Positions 1 to 8,391 of a DNA stretch of 41,811 bases are shown piece after piece. Both the position numbers and the translations under genes were made by a program. The notes under the pieces were generated by a model. The model saw only the letters and a list, made by a program, of their open reading frames with translations, made no database searches and was not told the origin of the DNA. Every line of letters begins with the position of its first letter. Within the stretch, counting starts at the first letter, position 1. The stretch comes from Leisingera sp. ANG-Vp (GTDB taxonomy: Bacteria > Pseudomonadota > Alphaproteobacteria > Rhodobacterales > Rhodobacteraceae), in assembly GCF_000813725.1 (NCBI RefSeq), contig NZ_JWLD01000053.1, positions 1-41,811 on the forward strand. Direction: 5' to 3'.

Positions 1-1
1 G

Positions 2-61
2 GAAAGCCCGGCGCCTTTCAATGACACGGCAATCTCAAAACACGGGGCGGTGATTGCCTAA
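2..61 (+). CDS. Possible C-terminal end of an unidentified gene (cut by window edge)
   Basis: Frame 2 of the plus strand is open from the window edge to a TAA at 59-61 and would encode a 19-residue tail ending in KHGAVIA. Its stop overlaps, tail to tail, the stop codon of the ProC-like gene on the other strand, which is common in compact genomes. The fragment is too short to identify a family, and chance openness over 60 bases is quite possible. Confidence 0.35.
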   Translation, partial: ESPAPFNDTAISKHGAVIA

Positions 62-786
62 CCCTGCTTCAACCTGTCCAGGCCCGCTGCAAGCTCGTCA
101 CTCATCCCTGCAGTCTCCATGTGCAGACGCAGGCGCTGATTAAAGCCGCCTGGCGTATTCAGGGCCTCAATCAGGTCAGAGCAGCCTGAGGCCTGAAGAC
201 TGGTTGCGATCAGCATCCGCAGAAAATCCTCTCCCTGGGCGCCATCCGACACCCGGTCCCCCAGCCACTGCGCTGCATCGCCAACCATGCGGGTAACCGG
301 CGACAGCACTGCCTGGGCACAGAGATAGGCCTCCAGCTCGGCGTCATCCTTCAGTGCAAAGACGGTATTCTGCGGAGCAAAGATCCGTTCAAGCAATTCA
401 ATATCGCCAAGCGCCATTACCGGAGAACCGCCCTGCGCAATACCCGGGAACGGAATCATAACGGCGGCCGCGCGTGCCGGCGCGGCCAGGTCGGAGATCC
501 GGCCCAGGCCAGCTCCGGCCATGAAAGACACAACCTGCTGCCCTTCCCGGAATTCGAGGCCCCCGAGTATCTCTTCTGCGGCTTCAGCCATCAAACCCAG
601 AAAGACCACATCGCTTGCGTCCAGCACGCCCTGGTTTGAAGCCACGGAAACTTCCTTGAATTCGGCCGCCAGTGCTGCGGAATGCGTCCGGCTGCGTTCA
701 GACAAGGTGATCCGGTGCCCCCGCCCGGCGAGACCGCGCACCACCGCCGAGGCTATAGTGCCGCATCCGATAAATCCCAGGTTCAT
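58..786 (-). CDS. ProC-like NAD(P)-dependent imine/pyrroline-5-carboxylate reductase family protein
   Basis: A 242-residue protein opening with a Rossmann motif (GFIGCGTIASAVVRGL, residues 4-19) typical of pyrroline-5-carboxylate reductases. Its C-terminal helical domain keeps a degenerate P5CR signature near residues 208-230 (NTPGG...ETAGM). It is slightly shorter than canonical ProC (about 270 residues) and lacks the canonical SPGGTT string, so the substrate may be another cyclic imine rather than P5C. It starts one base after the stop of the flavin oxidoreductase gene and is surely co-transcribed with it. The pairing suggests that the product of an N-demethylation of a cyclic or N-methylated amino acid is handled next by this reductase, or that it recycles an imine by-product. 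The family call is secure; the substrate is inference. Confidence 0.82.
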   Translation of the reverse strand: MNLGFIGCGTIASAVVRGLAGRGHRITLSERSRTHSAALAAEFKEVSVASNQGVLDASDVVFLGLMAEAAEEILGGLEFREGQQVVSFMAGAGLGRISDLAAPARAAAVMIPFPGIAQGGSPVMALGDIELLERIFAPQNTVFALKDDAELEAYLCAQAVLSPVTRMVGDAAQWLGDRVSDGAQGEDFLRMLIATSLQASGCSDLIEALNTPGGFNQRLRLHMETAGMSDELAAGLDRLKQG

Positions 787-787
787 G

Positions 788-2833
788 TCAGATGTCCTTC
801 ATCAAGCGCAGCGCGTCATAGATGGCTGCATGGGTGTTACGCGCGGAAACGGCATCGCCGATCCGAAACAGCTGAAACCGTCCCTCAGGGTTTGTAGCAA
901 TTTCCTGCGGCCGGCCGTCAATCAGCGCCTCGTAATCCACTTCCCCCCGGTTCAGCGAGTGGTCCTTGAGGGCGAAATAGAGATCGTCAAGCGGCATGGT
1001 GCCGTAGTTTACCACAACCTGGTCATACTCAGCCTGGCGGGTTGAGCTGCCGTAGTCCGTGCCGACGGTGACCGTCAGCCGGTTGCCGGTGCGGCTGACA
1101 CCGAGCAGGCGCCGGGCAACGGTGAAAGTCACCTCCTTATCCTGCAGAGCCCGCATGTAAGGCACCAGGTTCATTGCCATCACCTCGGGTGCAAATGTCC
1201 GGTCCGGTGTCATAACCTCGACCTTGGCCCCCGCATTGGCTGCGGCTTCCGCGGCCATCAGCCCCGGGTGATCCCCGCTTTCATCATAGACCAGCACGTG
1301 GTCAGACGGCTTCACATCGCCCGAAATAAGGTCCCAGGCTGAGATAACGCCGTCCGGCTCGCCGCGGGTTTCGAACAATTCCGTGTTGGCCATTCCTCCG
1401 GTGGCCACGATCACAACGTCCGGCTCAAGCGCCATCACATCGCCGGCCTCGGCCCATGTGTTGAATCTGAATTGGACATCGCGTGCGGCGCATTGCGACA
1501 TGCGCCAGTCAATGATGCCGATCATTTCGGCCCGGCGCGGGTTCTGGGCCGTGAGGCGCACTTGGCCGCCCGGCTCGCCTGCAGCCTCGAAGACAGTGAC
1601 ATCATGGCCCCGTTCCGCCGCAACCCGTGCAGCTTCCAGTCCGCCGGGACCGGCCCCAACAATGACAATTTTCCGGCGGGCAGATGCCCGGGCAATCCCG
1701 TGCGGCATGGTCAATTCGCGGCCGGTGGCGGCATTGTGAATACACAGAGCCTCACCCGCCTGATAGATCCGGTCCAGGCAGTATGTGGCCCCGACACAGG
1801 GGCGGATATCGTCTTCGCGCCCTTCCGCAATCTTCCGCACAATATGCGGATCGGCCATATGCGCGCGCGTCATGCCGACCATATCCAGCTGCCCCGAGGC
1901 AACAGCGTGGCGGGCAGTTGCCACATCAGGAATTCTGGCGGCATGAAAGACTGGCATGCCGGTATCGGCACGCACCGCCGCAGCCAGATCCAGATGCGGA
2001 GCGCTGCGCATGCCCTGGACCGGTATCATGTCTGTCATTGCCGGATCGGTGTGAATGCGGCCCCGGTTCACATTGAAGAAGTCCACCTGGCCGGAAGCTT
2101 TCAGCACGCGGGCCATTTCCAGCCCCATTTCAGGGGTAATCCCGCCGTTCTGCGCCTCATCGGCGCCAAAGCGGACACCGATCACAAACTCATCGCCAAC
2201 CCGCTGCCGCATCGCATCAAGGATGCTGCATGTCAGCTTCATCCGGCTGTCCAGACTGCCGGCCCCGAAAGGCCCGTCCAGGTCATTTGTCAGCGGCGAA
2301 ATGAACTGGTCCAGCAGGTGGCCGTGGGTCATCAGCTCCACCCCGTCCATGCCTCCCTCTTTCATCCGCTCGGCAGCATCGGCAAAGTCGGAAGTAATAC
2401 GGGCGATATCCCAGTCCTCGGCCAGCTTGGGGAACGCACGGTGGGCCGGCTCACGGTGGCGGGTGGAGGAGACTGCAGGCAGCCAGTCCCCCTTGTTCCA
2501 GCCGGTCCGGCGCCCCAGGTGCGTGAGCTGGATCATCACGGCTGCCCCATGCTCATGCACCCTCTCCGTCAGATTGCGGATCCAGGGCACCACCTCGTCC
2601 TTGTAGGCTAGAATATTGTTGAAGACCGGCGGGCTGTCCTTGCTGACCGCTGCGGACCCCGCTGTCATTGTCAGAGCCACACCCGCCTTTGCCCGTTCCG
2701 CATGATAGGCTGCGTACCGCTCCTTCGGCATGCCATCTTCCGGATAAGCCGGCTCATGGCTGGTCGTCATGATCCGGTTGCGCAGCGTCAGATGCTTCAG
2801 CTGGTAGGGCTGCAGCAGCGGGTCCTTGGACAT
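788..2833 (-). CDS. NADH:flavin oxidoreductase, DgcA / N-methylproline demethylase-like
   Basis: A 681-residue, two-module flavoenzyme. The N-terminal half is an Old-Yellow-Enzyme TIM barrel (LRNRIMTTSH near residue 18, HGHLLDQFISP in the middle). A CVGATYCLDR iron-sulfur region follows, then an FAD/NAD(P)-binding domain beginning KIVIVGAGPGGLEAARVAAERG. This is the architecture of 2,4-dienoyl-CoA reductase, trimethylamine dehydrogenase and DgcA. The MTTSHEPAYPEDGMP opening and the length match DgcA and N-methylproline demethylase-like proteins best, which oxidatively demethylate N-methylated amino acids. I chose ATG 2833 because CAGGAGATTC provides a Shine-Dalgarno. In-frame TTG and GTG codons further upstream (2881, 2878) touch the operator palindrome. 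It forms an operon with the ProC-like gene and is divergent from tetR. The exact substrate (dimethylglycine, sarcosine, N-methylproline or similar) cannot be read from sequence. Confidence 0.85.
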   Translation of the reverse strand: MSKDPLLQPYQLKHLTLRNRIMTTSHEPAYPEDGMPKERYAAYHAERAKAGVALTMTAGSAAVSKDSPPVFNNILAYKDEVVPWIRNLTERVHEHGAAVMIQLTHLGRRTGWNKGDWLPAVSSTRHREPAHRAFPKLAEDWDIARITSDFADAAERMKEGGMDGVELMTHGHLLDQFISPLTNDLDGPFGAGSLDSRMKLTCSILDAMRQRVGDEFVIGVRFGADEAQNGGITPEMGLEMARVLKASGQVDFFNVNRGRIHTDPAMTDMIPVQGMRSAPHLDLAAAVRADTGMPVFHAARIPDVATARHAVASGQLDMVGMTRAHMADPHIVRKIAEGREDDIRPCVGATYCLDRIYQAGEALCIHNAATGRELTMPHGIARASARRKIVIVGAGPGGLEAARVAAERGHDVTVFEAAGEPGGQVRLTAQNPRRAEMIGIIDWRMSQCAARDVQFRFNTWAEAGDVMALEPDVVIVATGGMANTELFETRGEPDGVISAWDLISGDVKPSDHVLVYDESGDHPGLMAAEAAANAGAKVEVMTPDRTFAPEVMAMNLVPYMRALQDKEVTFTVARRLLGVSRTGNRLTVTVGTDYGSSTRQAEYDQVVVNYGTMPLDDLYFALKDHSLNRGEVDYEALIDGRPQEIATNPEGRFQLFRIGDAVSARNTHAAIYDALRLMKDI

Positions 2834-2880
2834 GCGGGAATCTCCTGGAGAATTGTCTGGGGCGAGAGTATCGGACACCA

Positions 2881-2900
2881 ACTTGACACATGTGTCAAGT
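2881..2900. promoter_or_regulatory. Perfect 20-bp palindrome, probable TetR operator
   Basis: ACTTGACACATGTGTCAAGT is a perfect inverted repeat lying between the divergent demethylase-like gene and tetR. A TTGACA hexamer is present on each strand within it (2883-2888 plus, 2893-2898 minus), so a bound dimer could cover the -35 elements of both promoters. Assigning it to the adjacent TetR is inference from position and symmetry. Confidence 0.75.
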
Positions 2901-2960
2901 TTACATTCACACCTGTCAGGAAATGTTGCCCGCCCTCTAATCCCCTGTTATGGGTGAGGC

Positions 2961-3575
2961 ATGGACACCCCGGACATCTCCCGTACGCGCCTCAGGGAAG
3001 AGGATTGGCTTGCAGCCGCTTACGACGTGCTGACCGCCAGCGGAGTGGAAGCCGTGAAGGTGATGCCTCTGGCCAAGCGCCTCGGGGTATCGCGCACCAG
3101 TTTCTACTGGCACTTCAAGGACCGGGAAGAACTGCTGGAGGCAATGGTCCGCCGCTGGGAAGACAAGAACACCGGCAACCTGGTGGCGCGCACCGAAGCC
3201 TATGCGGAAAGCATCGCAGAAGCGCTGTTCAACCTGTTCGACTGCTGGATTGATCCCGAGCTGTTTGACGCCCGGCTGGATCTGGCGGTCCGCAACTGGG
3301 CGCGCACCGACACCGCTTTGCAAGCCCGGCTGGATGCCGCCGACATCCGGCGCGAACAGGCGATGACGGGAATGTTTCTGCGCTTCGGGTATGAGCAGCA
3401 GGACGCCCTGGTCCGGGCCAAGGCAATGATCTACACCCAAATTGGCTATATCTCGATGCAGGTCACCGAGAGCAAACGCTACCGGATCTCGCTGATGCCG
3501 GGCTATATCGAAGTGTTCTCAGGCAAACCGCCCGCCACGCGGGACCTTGACCGGTTTCTGGCCCGCCATCGCTGA
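2961..3575 (+). CDS. TetR/AcrR family transcriptional regulator
   Basis: A 204-residue protein with an N-terminal TetR helix-turn-helix (about residues 12-60; MPLAKRLGVSRTSFYWHFKDREELLEAM is the recognition-helix region, with the family hallmark of SFYWHF followed by KDREELL) and a helical ligand-binding C-terminal domain. It is transcribed divergently from the demethylase/ProC-like operon, with a perfect palindrome in the shared 127-base gap, so it most likely represses that operon and itself until the amino-acid-type substrate or its product binds. A GGTGAGG lies two bases before the ATG, close for a ribosome site, so translation may be weak. The family call is firm; the target is inferred. 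Confidence 0.92.
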   Translation: MDTPDISRTRLREEDWLAAAYDVLTASGVEAVKVMPLAKRLGVSRTSFYWHFKDREELLEAMVRRWEDKNTGNLVARTEAYAESIAEALFNLFDCWIDPELFDARLDLAVRNWARTDTALQARLDAADIRREQAMTGMFLRFGYEQQDALVRAKAMIYTQIGYISMQVTESKRYRISLMPGYIEVFSGKPPATRDLDRFLARHR

Positions 3576-3635
3576 AGAAGGCACTCCCGCCCGCTAGGCA
3601 GGCATCAAAGATGCCCGCGCAGCCGTTGGGCCGGG

Positions 3636-3760
3636 CGCCGCGCCCAATGGGCGCGGCGCGGATCGCTTCGGGCATTGCCCGAAGCGACACACCTCCACGG
3701 GACCAATCCAGATACCGAACGCCAGTGGCGGCCACCGCCGCGCCGCGCGCCAGCGCGGCG
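3636..3760. repeat. Cluster of four perfect short-loop hairpins in a gene-free gap
   Basis: The gap between tetR and the formate dehydrogenase gene contains successive perfect inverted repeats with 3-4 base loops: 3636-3658 (10-bp stem, loop AAT), 3663-3687 (11-bp stem TCGCTTCGGGC, loop ATT), 3727-3739 (5-bp stem) and 3741-3760 (8-bp stem). No coding potential was seen. This many stems in 125 bases resembles a palindromic repeat element (REP/BIME-like) rather than a single terminator. Confidence 0.6.
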
Positions 3761-3773
3761 CCACCAAAAGCAC

Positions 3774-3800
3774 GGGCGCGGAACCGATGGTTCCGCGCCC
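3774..3800 (-). terminator. Hairpin terminator of the formate dehydrogenase operon
   Basis: GGGCGCGGAACC and GGTTCCGCGCCC form a perfect 12-bp stem with a GAT loop, 28 bases beyond the stop of the catalytic subunit gene. On the minus strand it is followed by GTGCTTTTGG, a short T run. The T tract is weak, so termination efficiency is uncertain. Confidence 0.6.
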
Positions 3801-3827
3801 GCTCTGTTGTATCTGAACCTGACGGCC

Positions 3828-6602
3828 TTACTCCGCGGCGATCTGGCTCTCGATCTTTTCGACCTTCACCGCCGAGAACTTGAACTCGGGGATCTTGCCG
3901 TAGGGGTCCAGCGCCGGGTTGGTCAGGATGTTCGCTGCGGCCTCCACATAGGCAAACGGCACAAACACCATGTCCTCGGCAATCGCCCGGTCAGCACGTG
4001 CCATGATCTCAATCGAGCCGCGGCGGGTCGACAGGCGGATCATCTCGCCCGGTTCGATCCCCATCAGTTTCAGAGTGCGCGGGTTGAGCGAGCAGTTCGC
4101 TTCCGGCTCCACCGCATCCAGGACTTTGGACCGGCGGGTCATCGACCCGGTGTGCCAATGCTCCAGCTGGCGGCCGGTGGTCATGATCATCGGGTAGTCC
4201 GCATCCGGCGCCTCATCCGGCGGGATCACCGATGCCGGGGTAAAGCGGGCCCGGCCCTCGGGACGCGGGAAGCCGTCACCAAACACAATCGCCTGACCGG
4301 GGTCGGTCTCATGCAGCGACGGATAGGTGATGGTCTCGGTCTCCAGACGCTCCCAGGTGATGTTGTTCAGCGACTTCATGTTCAGCTTCATCTCGGCAAA
4401 GACTTCGCTGACATCCTTGTAGTCCCAAGGCAGGCCAATGCGCTGCGCCAGCTCGACAGTCACCTGCCAGTCTTCGCGCGCCTCGCCCGGAGGCGTCACG
4501 GCGGGACGCACACGCTGCACCTGACGGTTGGTGTTGGACACGGTGCCGTTCTTCTCATAAAGCGCGGAGGCCGGCAGGATGATGTCGGCATAGTTCGCCG
4601 TCTCGGTCAGGAAGATGTCCTGAACGATCATCAGCTCCAGCTTGGCAAAGGCGTCGCGCGCGTGATCGGCATCCGGATCGGACATCGCCGGGTTTTCACC
4701 CTGGATGTACATGCCCTTGATGTTGCCGGCATAGGCCTGATCGACGATCTCGGTCACGGTCAGGCCCTTCTCACTCGAGAAGTCGCCGCCGCCCCAGACG
4801 TCAGTGAAGCTCTTGCGGACATCATCCGAAGTCACGGTCTGATAATCCGGCAGGAACATCGGGATGAGGCCCGCGTCGGACGCGCCCTGCACATTGTTCT
4901 GGCCGCGCAGCGGGTGCAGGCCTGCACCCGGTTTGCCGACGTTGCCGGTCATCAGGGCCAGCGAGATCAGGCAGCGCGAGTTGTCGGTGCCGTGAATGTG
5001 CTGGGAGACGCCCATGCCCCAGAAGATCAGGCCCGCTTTGCCCTTTGCAAAGGTGCGCGCGACGCTGCGCAGCTGTTCAGGCGAGACGCCGCAGATTTCA
5101 GACATCTTCTCAGGCGTGAACTGCGCCAGATGCTGTTTTTCTGCTTCCCAGTTCTCGGTGTATTTGTCGATGTATTCCTGGTCGTACAGGCCTTCCTCAA
5201 CAATCACGCTCATGATCGCGTTCAGCATCGACACGTCTGCGCCGGGGCGGAACTGCACCATCTCAGTCGCGAACCGGCGCAGGCCGACGCCGCGCGGATC
5301 CATCACAATGAGCTTGCCGCCGCGCTTGGTAAACTGCTTGAAGTAAGTCGCAGCCACTGGGTGGTTCTCGATCGGGTTGGAGCCGATAACAATCGCCACA
5401 TCCGCGTTTTCGATCTCGTTGAAGGTCGCGGTCACAGCACCGGAGCCCACGTTTTCGATCAGCGCTGCAACCGAAGAGGCGTGGCACAGACGGGTGCAGT
5501 GGTCGACGTTGTTGTGCTTGAAGCCCTGGCGGATGAACTTCTGGAAGAGATAGGCCTCTTCGTTGGTGCATTTCGCCGAGCCGAAGCCTGCAACCGATTT
5601 CGGGTTCTCATCCCGCAGCTTGATCAGGCCCTTGGCGGCCAGATCCATCGCCTCTTCCCAGGATGCTTCGCGGAAGTGGGTCGACAGGTTGCCCGGATCG
5701 ACATTCAAGCCTTTGGCCGGCGCGTCGTCGCGGCGGATCAGCGGTTTGGTCAGGCGGTGCGGGTGGTGGATGTAGTCAAAGCCGAAGCGGCCCTTCACAC
5801 ACAGGCGGCCTTCGTTGGCCGGTCCGTTAATGCCCTCCACATGCTTGACCTTGCCGTCCTTGACCTTGAGCGAGACCTTGCAGCCGACGCCGCAGAACGG
5901 GCAGACGCTTTCGGTCTCGGAATCGTAGTCCTTGCTGTCGCCAACCTGGTTTTCATCCAGCACGGTGGCGGGCATCAGCGCGCCGGTCGGGCAGGCCTGC
6001 ACACATTCACCGCACGCAACGCAGGTGGACTGGCCCATCGGGTCGGCGATGTCGAAGGTCGGATAGGCGTCGTGGCCGCGGCCGGCCATGCCGATCACGT
6101 CGTTCACCTGGATCTCACGGCACGCACGCACGCACAGCCCGCAGGAGATACAGGCGTCCAGGTTCACCTTCATGGCGACATGGCTATCGTCCAGCAGCGG
6201 AATGCGGCCTTCTTCCAGCTTCGGGAAGCGGCTCTCTGTGACGCCGTTCAGCTCGGCCATGTCCCACATGTGGGAGGACTTGTCGTGCGCCTCTTCCTTC
6301 TTGGGCTGGTCAGCCACCAGCAGCTCCATCACCATCTTGCGGGCGTTTTCGGCGCGCGCATTGTTGGTGGTGACAACCATGCCCTCAGCGGGTTCACGGA
6401 TACAGGAGGCGGCCAGCGTGCGCTCGCCTTCGATCTCGACCATGCAGGCACGGCAGTTGCCGTCCGGGCGGTAGCCCGGCTGCGGCTTGTGGCACAGGTG
6501 CGGGATCTTCAGCCCGCGGCCGTTGGCGACTTCCCAGATGGTCAGGCCTTTTTCCGCCGTGACCTGTTCGCCATCGAGTGTGAATGTGACTTGTTCGCTC
6601 AT
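3828..6602 (-). CDS. Formate dehydrogenase catalytic (alpha) subunit, Mo/W-bis-MGD enzyme
   Basis: A 924-residue cytosolic subunit oxidising formate to CO2 at a molybdenum or tungsten bis-pterin centre. In order: an N-terminal [2Fe-2S] domain (CHKPQPGYRPDGNCRAC and a further Cys, residues 36-72), a His-Cys [4Fe-4S] segment (about 95-150), two ferredoxin clusters (CISCGLCVRAC and CVACGECVQACP), a third [4Fe-4S] motif opening the catalytic domain (CPFCGVGC...LCVKGRFGFDYIHHPHRL), the active-site region VDHCTRLCH with a Cys ligand rather than Sec, and a C-terminal pterin-binding domain. A strong AGGAGG precedes ATG 6602, and the start lies 3 bases after the upstream gene's stop. The two-gene layout resembles tungsten-containing Fdh1AB of Methylorubrum more than fdsGBACD. 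No FdsC, FdsD or FdhD is encoded beside it. Confidence 0.95.
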   Translation of the reverse strand: MSEQVTFTLDGEQVTAEKGLTIWEVANGRGLKIPHLCHKPQPGYRPDGNCRACMVEIEGERTLAASCIREPAEGMVVTTNNARAENARKMVMELLVADQPKKEEAHDKSSHMWDMAELNGVTESRFPKLEEGRIPLLDDSHVAMKVNLDACISCGLCVRACREIQVNDVIGMAGRGHDAYPTFDIADPMGQSTCVACGECVQACPTGALMPATVLDENQVGDSKDYDSETESVCPFCGVGCKVSLKVKDGKVKHVEGINGPANEGRLCVKGRFGFDYIHHPHRLTKPLIRRDDAPAKGLNVDPGNLSTHFREASWEEAMDLAAKGLIKLRDENPKSVAGFGSAKCTNEEAYLFQKFIRQGFKHNNVDHCTRLCHASSVAALIENVGSGAVTATFNEIENADVAIVIGSNPIENHPVAATYFKQFTKRGGKLIVMDPRGVGLRRFATEMVQFRPGADVSMLNAIMSVIVEEGLYDQEYIDKYTENWEAEKQHLAQFTPEKMSEICGVSPEQLRSVARTFAKGKAGLIFWGMGVSQHIHGTDNSRCLISLALMTGNVGKPGAGLHPLRGQNNVQGASDAGLIPMFLPDYQTVTSDDVRKSFTDVWGGGDFSSEKGLTVTEIVDQAYAGNIKGMYIQGENPAMSDPDADHARDAFAKLELMIVQDIFLTETANYADIILPASALYEKNGTVSNTNRQVQRVRPAVTPPGEAREDWQVTVELAQRIGLPWDYKDVSEVFAEMKLNMKSLNNITWERLETETITYPSLHETDPGQAIVFGDGFPRPEGRARFTPASVIPPDEAPDADYPMIMTTGRQLEHWHTGSMTRRSKVLDAVEPEANCSLNPRTLKLMGIEPGEMIRLSTRRGSIEIMARADRAIAEDMVFVPFAYVEAAANILTNPALDPYGKIPEFKFSAVKVEKIESQIAAE

Positions 6603-6605
6603 GGC

Positions 6606-8294
6606 TCAAACCTCCTCGGGGAAGTGCTTCATGGTCAGGCGGATCGGGTTCGGCGCAGCCTGGCCCAGGCCGCAGATCGACGCATCGACCATTGCGGTGC
6701 TCAGCTCTTCCAGCAGGCCCTGATCCCACTTCTTCTCGCTCATCAGCTTGACGGCTTTTTCGCAGCCCACCCGGCAGGGGGTGCACTGGCCGCAGCTTTC
6801 GTCTTCGAAGAAGCGCAACATGTTCAGCGCCGCATCGCGGGCCGAGTCCTGATCGGACAGGACCACCACGGCAGCGGACCCGATGAAGGTGCCATGCGGC
6901 TGCAGCGTGTCGAAGTCGAGCGGCACGTCATTCATCGATGCAGGCAGCAGACCCGAGGAGGGGCCGCCCGGCTGATACGCCTTGAAGGCGTGGCCGTCCA
7001 GCATACCGCCGCAGGCTTCGATGATATCGGTGATGGTGGAACCGGCGGGCAGCAGGTGCACGCCCGGGTTCTTCACGCGGCCGGACACCGAGTAGCTGCG
7101 CAGGCCCTTGCGGCCGTTCTTTTCAACCGAATTCAGGCATTCCGGACCTTCGCGGTTGATCTTGCAGACCCAGTAGAGGGTCTCGACGTTGTGGACGAGG
7201 GTCGGGCGGCCAAAGACACCCACCTGCGCCACAAACGGCGGACGGTGGCGCGGCTCGCCGCGCTTGCCTTCGATCGACTCGATCATCGCGCTTTCTTCAC
7301 CGCAGATGTAGGCCCCTGCCCCGCGGCGCAGATCGATATAGCCTTGCTCGACGATGCCCGCGTCTTCCAGCGCCTTGATCTCGCGGCGCAGAATTTCCAG
7401 CACTGCCGGATATTCGTCGCGCATGTAGATGAAGGCTTTCTCGGCCTCGACGGCCCAAGCCGCCATCAGCATGCCTTCCAGGAAGACATGCGGGGTGCGT
7501 TCAAGGTAGTAACGGTCCTTGAAAGTGCCAGGCTCGCCTTCGTCACCGTTCACGGCCAGGTAGCGCGGACCTTCGTTGGCACGGACAAAGCCCCATTTGG
7601 TGCCGGACGGGAAGCCAGCGCCGCCCAGGCCGCGCAGGCCGGCTTCTTTGACTTTCGCCTGAACCGCTTCCCAGTCGCCACCCGCACGCAGGTCTTTCAG
7701 CGTGGCATAGCCGCCTTCGGCCTCGTAGGCTGCGAAGGTTTCATACTCGGGCACGTGTGCATGGGTGTCGTCTGCCGCAATCGCCGCTTCCACTTTCTCC
7801 ACGGTCGCGTGGTCGATGTGGTTGTGGCCGATTTCCAGAACCGGGGCAGTGTCGCAGCGGCCCATGCAGGGCGCACGCAGCACGCGGACCTGGGAGGCAT
7901 CCAGACCGTCTTCCAGCGCCTTCTGCAGCTGCTGGGCACCCGCCAGTTCGCAGGACAGCGAGTCGCAGACCCGGATGGTCAGCGCCGGCGGCGGGGTCTC
8001 GCCTTCTTTCACCACGTCGAAGTGGGCATAGAAAGTGGCCACCTCATATATCTCCGCCTGGCCGGTGCGCATTTCCTCGGCCAGAGCCCGGATATGCGCC
8101 GCGCTCAGGCAGCCGTATTTGTCCTGAATCAGGTGCAGGAATTCGATCAGAAGGTCCCGGTTGCGCGGGCGGTCACCCAGCAGCTCCTGAACCTCGCTCA
8201 GCGCAGAGTCATCGACCTGGCGGCCTTTCGGGGTTTTGCGCCCCTTGCCGCGGCCGGACTTCCATACGCCCTTGCTATCATCCAATGGTGCCAT
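6606..8294 (-). CDS. Formate dehydrogenase NAD-reducing subunit, fused NuoE-NuoF (gamma-beta) type
   Basis: A 562-residue subunit that passes electrons from the catalytic subunit to NAD+. Residues about 30-165 are a thioredoxin-like NuoE/FdsG domain with [2Fe-2S] cysteines (CDSLSCEL and CMGRCDTAP). Residues about 180-560 are a NuoF/FdsB domain with the NADH/FMN region (GRGGAGFPSG-like GLGGAGFPSGTKWGF, and GGPSSG-type) and a terminal [4Fe-4S] motif (ESCGQCTPCRVGC). The E and F parts, separate in FdsG/FdsB, are one polypeptide as in the Methylorubrum Fdh1 beta subunit. CTGGAGGACCCC precedes ATG 8294. It is the first gene of the operon, and a LysR-type symmetrical site lies 80-97 bases upstream. 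Confidence 0.94.
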   Translation of the reverse strand: MAPLDDSKGVWKSGRGKGRKTPKGRQVDDSALSEVQELLGDRPRNRDLLIEFLHLIQDKYGCLSAAHIRALAEEMRTGQAEIYEVATFYAHFDVVKEGETPPPALTIRVCDSLSCELAGAQQLQKALEDGLDASQVRVLRAPCMGRCDTAPVLEIGHNHIDHATVEKVEAAIAADDTHAHVPEYETFAAYEAEGGYATLKDLRAGGDWEAVQAKVKEAGLRGLGGAGFPSGTKWGFVRANEGPRYLAVNGDEGEPGTFKDRYYLERTPHVFLEGMLMAAWAVEAEKAFIYMRDEYPAVLEILRREIKALEDAGIVEQGYIDLRRGAGAYICGEESAMIESIEGKRGEPRHRPPFVAQVGVFGRPTLVHNVETLYWVCKINREGPECLNSVEKNGRKGLRSYSVSGRVKNPGVHLLPAGSTITDIIEACGGMLDGHAFKAYQPGGPSSGLLPASMNDVPLDFDTLQPHGTFIGSAAVVVLSDQDSARDAALNMLRFFEDESCGQCTPCRVGCEKAVKLMSEKKWDQGLLEELSTAMVDASICGLGQAAPNPIRLTMKHFPEEV

Positions 8295-8374
8295 GGGGTC
8301 CTCCAGTCAGCACGTCTTTCATCCCGGAATGCCATCAAGAATGAATATCGTCAAATCTAGAAAACCGATTGCAC

Positions 8375-8391
8375 GATAAGGATCGCTTATC
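8375..8391. promoter_or_regulatory. LysR-type operator candidate upstream of the formate dehydrogenase operon
   Basis: GATAAG-GATCG-CTTATC is a perfect interrupted dyad with a T-N11-A-like core, the form recognised by LysR regulators. It overlaps the end of the LysR gene and sits 81-97 bases upstream of the first formate dehydrogenase start, where an activator would bind just upstream of a -35 element. Confidence 0.6.

Noticed and set aside
3675-8360. A very long plus-strand open frame (about 1560 codons) opposite the formate dehydrogenase genes.
   Set aside because: It is antisense to two well-recognised genes, its translation is His/Arg/Gln-rich with no domains, and long antisense frames are expected in high-GC codon bias.
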